A stretch of 64,000 nucleotides of DNA, taken from positions 3,286,001 to 3,350,000 of the forward strand of contig LR778135.1 in NCBI GenBank assembly GCA_902810075.1. The letters are read 5' to 3'. The position numbers were made by a program, and so were the translations under genes. The DNA comes from Ruminococcaceae bacterium BL-6 (GTDB lineage Bacteria; Bacillota; Clostridia; Oscillospirales; Acutalibacteraceae). Numbering within the stretch: the first letter of the stretch is position 1; the number at the start of each line of letters is the position of its first letter. This document shows, piece after piece, positions 58,827 through 64,000 of this stretch. Under the pieces are notes generated by a model. That model was not told where the DNA came from, ran no database searches, and saw only the letters and a program-made list of their open reading frames with translations.

Positions 58827-58882
58827 CCGCCAGGCGCAACTTCAAGCTTCTTGATTTTTCAAACGAACCCGGGGAGGATTTC

Positions 58883-59542
58883 ATGAAATCGGTTTACAAG
58901 ATGGTTCTGTTCGACCTTGACGGCACCCTGACCAAATCGGGGCCCGGCATCATAGGCAGTGTCATCCAGACGCTGAACCGGCTGAAGCTTCCGGTTCCGC
59001 CGGAAACGACCCTGCGCCGGTTCATCGGCCCTCCCCTCAGCCAAAGCTTCGCCCGCTACTGCGGCCTTTCCGCGGAGGAAAGCGAGCACGCGGTGGCTGT
59101 TTACCGGGATTTTTACCACAGCGAGGGAATCTTCAACAATTCCCTGTACCCGCACGCCATGGAGCTTCTGCAAGCCCTGCGGGCAAGCGGGGCGAAGGTG
59201 TGCATGGCGACCTCAAAGCCGCAGTCCCAGGCGGACCGGGTCGCCGCACTGTTTCATCTGGATTCGGTGATGGATATGGTTTCCGGCGCGGCGGAAGACG
59301 AGCGCTCCAGCAGCAAGGCCGAGCTGATCCGGAAATGCCTGATCCGTTTCGGTATAGAACCGCGGCGCGCCGTGATGGTCGGCGACACCCTTTACGACGC
59401 CCGCGGGGCGAAAGGGGCCGGAACCGATTTTATCGGGGTGCTTTACGGATACGGCTCGCAGGATGAAATGCTGGCGGAGTTTTCCGCCGCGCGGTTCGCT
59501 TCCGGCTTTCCCGATCTTGAGCGGATGCTCTTGACAAAGTAG
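58883..59542 (+). CDS. HAD-family hydrolase (phosphoglycolate phosphatase-like)
   Basis: The 219-residue enzyme has motif I FDLDGTLTKSG (10-20), a helical cap, motif II CMATSKPQSQA, motif III Lys in SSSKAELI and motif IV MVGDTLYDARGAKGAG. It is a Gph/PpaX-type phosphatase with a substrate that cannot be set from the sequence. The -35 box of the downstream riboswitch transcript lies within its last codons. Confidence 0.92.
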   Translation: MKSVYKMVLFDLDGTLTKSGPGIIGSVIQTLNRLKLPVPPETTLRRFIGPPLSQSFARYCGLSAEESEHAVAVYRDFYHSEGIFNNSLYPHAMELLQALRASGAKVCMATSKPQSQADRVAALFHLDSVMDMVSGAAEDERSSSKAELIRKCLIRFGIEPRRAVMVGDTLYDARGAKGAGTDFIGVLYGYGSQDEMLAEFSAARFASGFPDLERMLLTK

Positions 59543-59559
59543 CCGCGCCGTTATATAGT
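59531..59559 (+). promoter_or_regulatory. Promoter of the TPP riboswitch-thiT transcript
   Basis: A perfect TTGACA (59531-59536), a 17-bp spacer and TATAGT (59554-59559). The -35 box is inside the last codons of the HAD gene (CTC-TTG-ACA-AAG-TAG). Confidence 0.8.
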
Positions 59560-59570
59560 TAAAGACAGAA

Positions 59571-59668
59571 CTGAATATGGGGTGCTGCGTGTCCGCGGCT
59601 GAGATGAAACGAATCGACGTTTCCGTCCCTTAGACCTGATCTGGGTAATGCCAGCGTAGGAAACTTTT
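59571..59668 (+). ncRNA. TPP riboswitch (THI element)
   Basis: The aptamer core is recognisable: GGGGTGCTG, GGCTGAGATGA, CCCTTAGACCTGATCTGG, GTAATGCCAGCGTAGGAAA. These are the conserved THI-box elements that bind the pyrimidine and pyrophosphate of thiamine pyrophosphate. It begins about 12 nt after the -10 box and is followed at once by a terminator hairpin, so ligand binding should stop transcription of thiT. Confidence 0.96.
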
Positions 59669-59675
59669 AACAAGC

Positions 59676-59712
59676 AAAACGCTTTGTGGTATTAGCCGCA
59701 AAGCGTTTTTTT
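59676..59712 (+). terminator. Riboswitch-controlled attenuator terminator
   Basis: CGCTTTGTGG pairs with CCGCAAAGCG (one G-U pair), flanked by AAAA and followed by TTTTTTT. It is placed just after the TPP aptamer and 90 nt before thiT. Confidence 0.9.
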
Positions 59713-59800
59713 GGTACGGAAAGCTTTCGGGGTCGGTTCCAAATTCGGCATTCCGCTGCCGGAAAGCGGACGTGCGTTTTGCGTACGGGAGGGTTCAGAA

Positions 59801-60370
59801 ATGAAGAAATCCAATACCGTTACTCTGGTGGAGTGCGCGATGATGATCGCTCTTTCCACCGTGCTGAGCATGTTTAAAATCTATGAGCTGCCCAACGGCG
59901 GCGCCGTCACCTGCGCCAGCATGGTACCGCTCGTTCTGGTCTCTTACCGGCACGGGCTGAAATGGGGCGTCGGCACCGCGTTCGCCCACAGCCTGCTTCA
60001 GATGCTGCTGCGGTTCGACGCGCCCCCGGCCAAAACCTTTCTGGCGTTCGCGCTCGTCGTGCTGCTCGACTATGTGCTGGCTTTCACGGTTCTGGGCTGC
60101 GCCGCGCTGTTCGGCAAGCCGTTCCATAACCGCGCCGCATCCGTTGCCGTCGGCTCCGCCTGCGCGGTCTTCCTGCGCTTTCTGTGCAGCTTCTTTTCCG
60201 GCATCCTCATCTGGGGCGAATACGCGCCGGAAGGCATGCCCGTGTGGCTGTATTCCCTCACTTACAACGAAAGCTACATGCTTCCCGAGCTGATCATCAC
60301 CGTGCTGGTTTCGCTGGTGCTGATCCGCGCGCTCGACCGCGTCGGCGGAAACACCGCGAAGGCGGCCTGA
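59801..60370 (+). CDS. thiT: Thiamine ECF transporter S component ThiT
   Basis: The 189-residue membrane protein has six predicted helices and the ThiT features near the C-terminus (YNESYMLPELIITVLV) that form the thiamine pocket. It captures thiamine for a shared ECF energising module encoded elsewhere. AGGG precedes the ATG at 59801. Control by the TPP riboswitch upstream confirms the assignment to thiamine uptake. Confidence 0.95.
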   Translation: MKKSNTVTLVECAMMIALSTVLSMFKIYELPNGGAVTCASMVPLVLVSYRHGLKWGVGTAFAHSLLQMLLRFDAPPAKTFLAFALVVLLDYVLAFTVLGCAALFGKPFHNRAASVAVGSACAVFLRFLCSFFSGILIWGEYAPEGMPVWLYSLTYNESYMLPELIITVLVSLVLIRALDRVGGNTAKAA

Positions 60371-60383
60371 TCTTCCATATCGA

Positions 60384-60421
60384 AACGGGGAGGCGGTTTC
60401 AGCCCGTCCCCCTGTTTTTTT
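60384..60421 (+). terminator. Terminator of thiT
   Basis: GGGGAGGCGG and CCCGTCCCC pair (imperfectly) around TTTCAG, followed by CCTGTTTTTTT, 14 nt after the thiT stop. Confidence 0.65.
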
Positions 60422-60717
60422 GCGCGCCGAAAAACATCGCCGGACTGCCCGAAGGCCGGCCGTTCCATGCCCGAAAAGCCCAGGGATTTGGGACATCCCG
60501 TCAACAACGGACGCCCTTTTTCATATTATGAATCAGGCGGTGCTTCTCCCGCATGGTTTCCTGCCGGCAGGCGCCATTTCTCCGCCGGACGAAATCCGGC
60601 GCCGGCCTCCCGCTTTTCTTTCCTTTTTTTCCCGGCCCGTTCCTCCTGTTTTCCCTGGTCTGTTCCTCCTTTTTCACCGCCCGGCAAAAGGCCGGGCCCC
60701 TGCGAATCGCGCAGCGA
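60422..60717. other. Convergent intergenic region
   Basis: About 300 bp between thiT and the DUF975 gene with pyrimidine-rich plus-strand sequence (60600-60680). I see no gene, IS end or strong repeat in it. Confidence 0.4.
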
Positions 60718-60720
60718 AAG

Positions 60721-60750
60721 GGAGCCGGTTTTGATTCCGGCTCCTTTTTG
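60721..60750. terminator. Terminator near the end of the DUF975 gene
   Basis: GGAGCCGG and CCGGCTCC form an 8-bp stem. TTTTTG follows on the plus strand; on the minus strand the tail is CTTTCGC, so it is a better stop for plus-strand transcripts entering the DUF975 gene. Confidence 0.6.
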
Positions 60751-60762
60751 TTTTTCCGTCGA

Positions 60763-61524
60763 TCAGGCCGTCAGATTCAGCTCCGCAGGCTGTACCAGGC
60801 CCGTCTGGATGATGCGGTCGCGCAGGAACACGTACAGCTCGGCGAACGCGGCGCAATAATAGGGAAGCACCAGCAGGATTTCCGCCATGACCACAAAAGG
60901 GATCGCCACGTCCGGGGTCGGCAGGAACGCGAGGAAAATCGCCGTCCCGACCGGCAGGCACAAAAGCAGCCCCAAAAACGACAGCTGCAGCACAAAAATC
61001 GCGCCCTTTTCCCCATCCGTCATCAGGCTGCTGATCTTTCTGGCCCGCGCCCCGTTCAGCCCGGGGTTATCGGACAAAAGATAGGGCACCATGCTGTACT
61101 GAAGCCCCTTGACGACGCCCGGGATAAACAGCAGAAGCGCCCACAGGAAAATCAGCAGGTCCGTGACGAACGACGCCGCCACCGTGTTTCGGTAACCGCT
61201 CTGAAACCCGGTCAACACCGTGCCGAACCGGGTGTTTCCGAACCGGTTTCGGACAAAAAAACGGGCCGAGCCGATGGAAAGAGGGATCTCCACCAGCAGA
61301 AAGAGCAAACCGGCGAGAAGATTTCGCCAGATCAGCTCCGCCAGGTCCGGATAAGCCCTGCCGAAAAGGAGCGCACTGGTCATCTGGTCGTTGACGTCTT
61401 TTGTCAGGAAGCTTTGGACCACCTGGCACGCCGCCACGACGAGAACCACGGCGAACCCGATCCAGAACCGGTTCCCCCGGATCGCCAGCTTCGCATTGCT
61501 TTTCAGGATTTTTCTATCCCACAT
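60763..61524 (-). CDS. DUF975-family membrane protein
   Basis: The 253-residue protein has about five membrane helices. The N-terminus MWDRKILKSNAKLAIRGNRF and the cytoplasmic segment YRNTVAASFVTDLLIFLWAL, then YSMVPYLLSDNPGLNGARAR, with the following I-S-x-L-M-x-G-x-K motif (KISSLMTDGEKG), are typical of DUF975 integral membrane proteins. The function is unknown. The start at 61524 follows AAAGGGGA; the upstream in-frame region lacks a ribosome site. Confidence 0.85.
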   Translation of the reverse strand: MWDRKILKSNAKLAIRGNRFWIGFAVVLVVAACQVVQSFLTKDVNDQMTSALLFGRAYPDLAELIWRNLLAGLLFLLVEIPLSIGSARFFVRNRFGNTRFGTVLTGFQSGYRNTVAASFVTDLLIFLWALLLFIPGVVKGLQYSMVPYLLSDNPGLNGARARKISSLMTDGEKGAIFVLQLSFLGLLLCLPVGTAIFLAFLPTPDVAIPFVVMAEILLVLPYYCAAFAELYVFLRDRIIQTGLVQPAELNLTA

Positions 61525-61544
61525 AAAACCGTTCCCCTTTCTCT

Positions 61545-61620
61545 TATCGCAGTTCCGTCTGAAATGCAGAATTTGTTTCTGTTCCGCAAATGCGAAAAAG
61601 AAACAGATCCGCTTCAAACG
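61545..61620 (+). repeat. Dispersed intergenic repeat, copy E
   Basis: TTATCGCAGTTCCGTCTGAA, ATGCAGAATTTGTTTCTGTT and AAACAGATCCGCTTCAAACG follow the order of copies A and B (ATCGCATTTCC, GATGTAGAATTTGTTTTTGT, GAACAAATCC). The central hairpin is replaced by a short AT-rich loop. It lies between the DUF975 gene and ilvC. Confidence 0.6.
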
Positions 61621-61660
61621 AAACCCGGTTCCTTCTTTCTTTTCTTATGACAAACAAAAC

Positions 61661-61710
61661 GGGAAAAGACCCGCCGCAGCCGAAATTTCGGTCGCAGCGG
61701 GCCTTTTCCC
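61661..61710 (-). terminator. Terminator of the ilv operon
   Basis: GGGAAAAG-CCCGC-GCCGAAA pairs with TTTCGG-GCGGG-CTTTTCCC (with small bulges), followed on the minus strand by GTTTTGTTTG. It lies 60 nt after the ilvC stop. Confidence 0.8.
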
Positions 61711-61772
61711 GCCGGATCCGTCCTTAAAAGGCGGTTCGGCCCTTTGGGGGAACGGCCCATCCTCGCAGGCGC

Positions 61773-63369
<1,597 letters not shown>

Positions 63370-63383
63370 GTTGTTCGGCCCCC

Positions 63384-64000
63384 TTATATCGACGGCAGGT
63401 CCGGATCGACCCTGCACACCAAAAGAAACGCCTTGCTGCTCGAAAGCATCTTCCGGGCAAGCTCCTCGGCCTGCCGGTTATTTTCCGCAAGGGCGGACGG
63501 GATGCCGTACGCTTCGGCGAGGCGGACGAAATCCGGATTCCCATCGAGAACGGTGGCGATATGGCGGCCGCCGTACTGCTTGTCCTGAACCTCGCGGACC
63601 ATGCCGAGGCGGCCGTTCACCATCACGATGATTTTAATGTCGATCTGATGCTGGCACAGCGTGCCCAGCTCGCACATCGACATCTGGAACGAGCCGTCCC
63701 CGCAGACGGCGACCACCTGGCGGCGCGGCTTTGCCAGCTTGGCGCCCAGCGCCGCGGGAAGCGCGTACCCCATGGTGCCCAGCCCGCCGGAGGTGAGGAG
63801 CCGCCCCTCTTTCACGTTGAAATTGTTGACCGACCAGATCTGGTTCTGCCCCACGTCGGCGGTCAGGATCGCGTCGTCCTTCATCATGCCGGAAAGCGCG
63901 CGCACAAACGAGCGCGGCTCCACAAAATCTTCGGAGGGCTCGCCGCGGGGGGCATCATCCCTTTGATACGCGCGGACCTGCTCGATCCACTCCCGCGGAG
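63384..64000 (-). CDS. ilvB: Acetolactate synthase large subunit (C-terminal part; start beyond window)
   Basis: About 204 codons of the C-terminal ThDP domain are present, open to the right edge. Landmarks are ILTADVGQNQIW, TSGGLGTMGYALPAALGAKL, and the ThDP/Mg motif GDGSFQMSMCELGTL reaching to the Asn in IVMVNGRLGMVREVQ. With ilvH and ilvC it forms a branched-chain amino-acid operon; no ilvD is visible beside it. Confidence 0.95.
   Translation of the reverse strand, partial: PREWIEQVRAYQRDDAPRGEPSEDFVEPRSFVRALSGMMKDDAILTADVGQNQIWSVNNFNVKEGRLLTSGGLGTMGYALPAALGAKLAKPRRQVVAVCGDGSFQMSMCELGTLCQHQIDIKIIVMVNGRLGMVREVQDKQYGGRHIATVLDGNPDFVRLAEAYGIPSALAENNRQAEELARKMLSSSKAFLLVCRVDPDLPSI

Overview
The window looks like the chromosome of a Gram-positive, GC-rich member of the Clostridia, most likely an Oscillospiraceae/Ruminococcaceae-type anaerobe. 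That is an inference from four things: a Bacillota-type darA-holB-ricT-trmN6-rsmI cluster, LytTR/GHKL signalling, rubrerythrin and ferredoxin, and strong AGGAGG ribosome sites with frequent GTG starts. No rRNA operon, prophage or CRISPR array is visible. One tRNA gene (tRNA-Arg, anticodon CCG) is present.

Layout. 0-6.6 kb: an unusual YibE/F-sortase fusion running off the left edge, a surface phosphatase with a sortase-type sorting signal, a PIN-PhoH ATPase, a small coiled-coil protein and a flavodoxin. 6.8-12 kb: a BceAB-like ABC transporter divergent from a LytTR response regulator/GHKL kinase pair. 12-14 kb: Hsp20, a tiny conserved-looking protein, and an XRE regulator with a membrane partner. 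14-17.7 kb: an Nramp-related transporter lacking the metal-binding motif, a DUF6282-type hydrolase and a divergent LysR regulator. 18-20.4 kb: three insertion-sequence copies nested in a convergent intergenic repeat. 20.4-31.3 kb: a cytidylate-kinase-like protein, two M20 hydrolases, a complete Dpp/Opp peptide ABC transporter and a LysR regulator.

31.4-39.7 kb: a catabolic island with a TRAP-type permease, 2-hydroxyacid dehydrogenase, FAH-family hydrolase, SDR, IlvD/Edd dehydratase and LysR. The gene set fits a non-phosphorylative sugar-acid (diketo-hydrolase-like) route. 40-43.3 kb: a FeoA-FeoB fusion iron transporter behind a candidate metal-repressor operator, then the tRNA. 43.5-49.2 kb: a second complete Dpp/Opp operon. 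49.6-55.7 kb: the housekeeping darA-holB-ricT cluster with a ferredoxin gene inserted, trmN6, rsmI and rubrerythrin. 56-61.5 kb: ychF, an HGSNAT/DUF1624 membrane protein, a FlK-like thioesterase, a HAD phosphatase, a TPP riboswitch with attenuator controlling thiT, and a DUF975 protein. 61.7-64 kb: ilvB (partial)-ilvH-ilvC for branched-chain amino acids.

The most noteworthy points are the YibE/F-class B sortase fusion next to its likely substrate, a family of dispersed palindromic intergenic repeats (at least five or six copies, one hosting the IS elements), and the Nramp-like and SDR proteins that have lost their families' catalytic or metal-binding residues.
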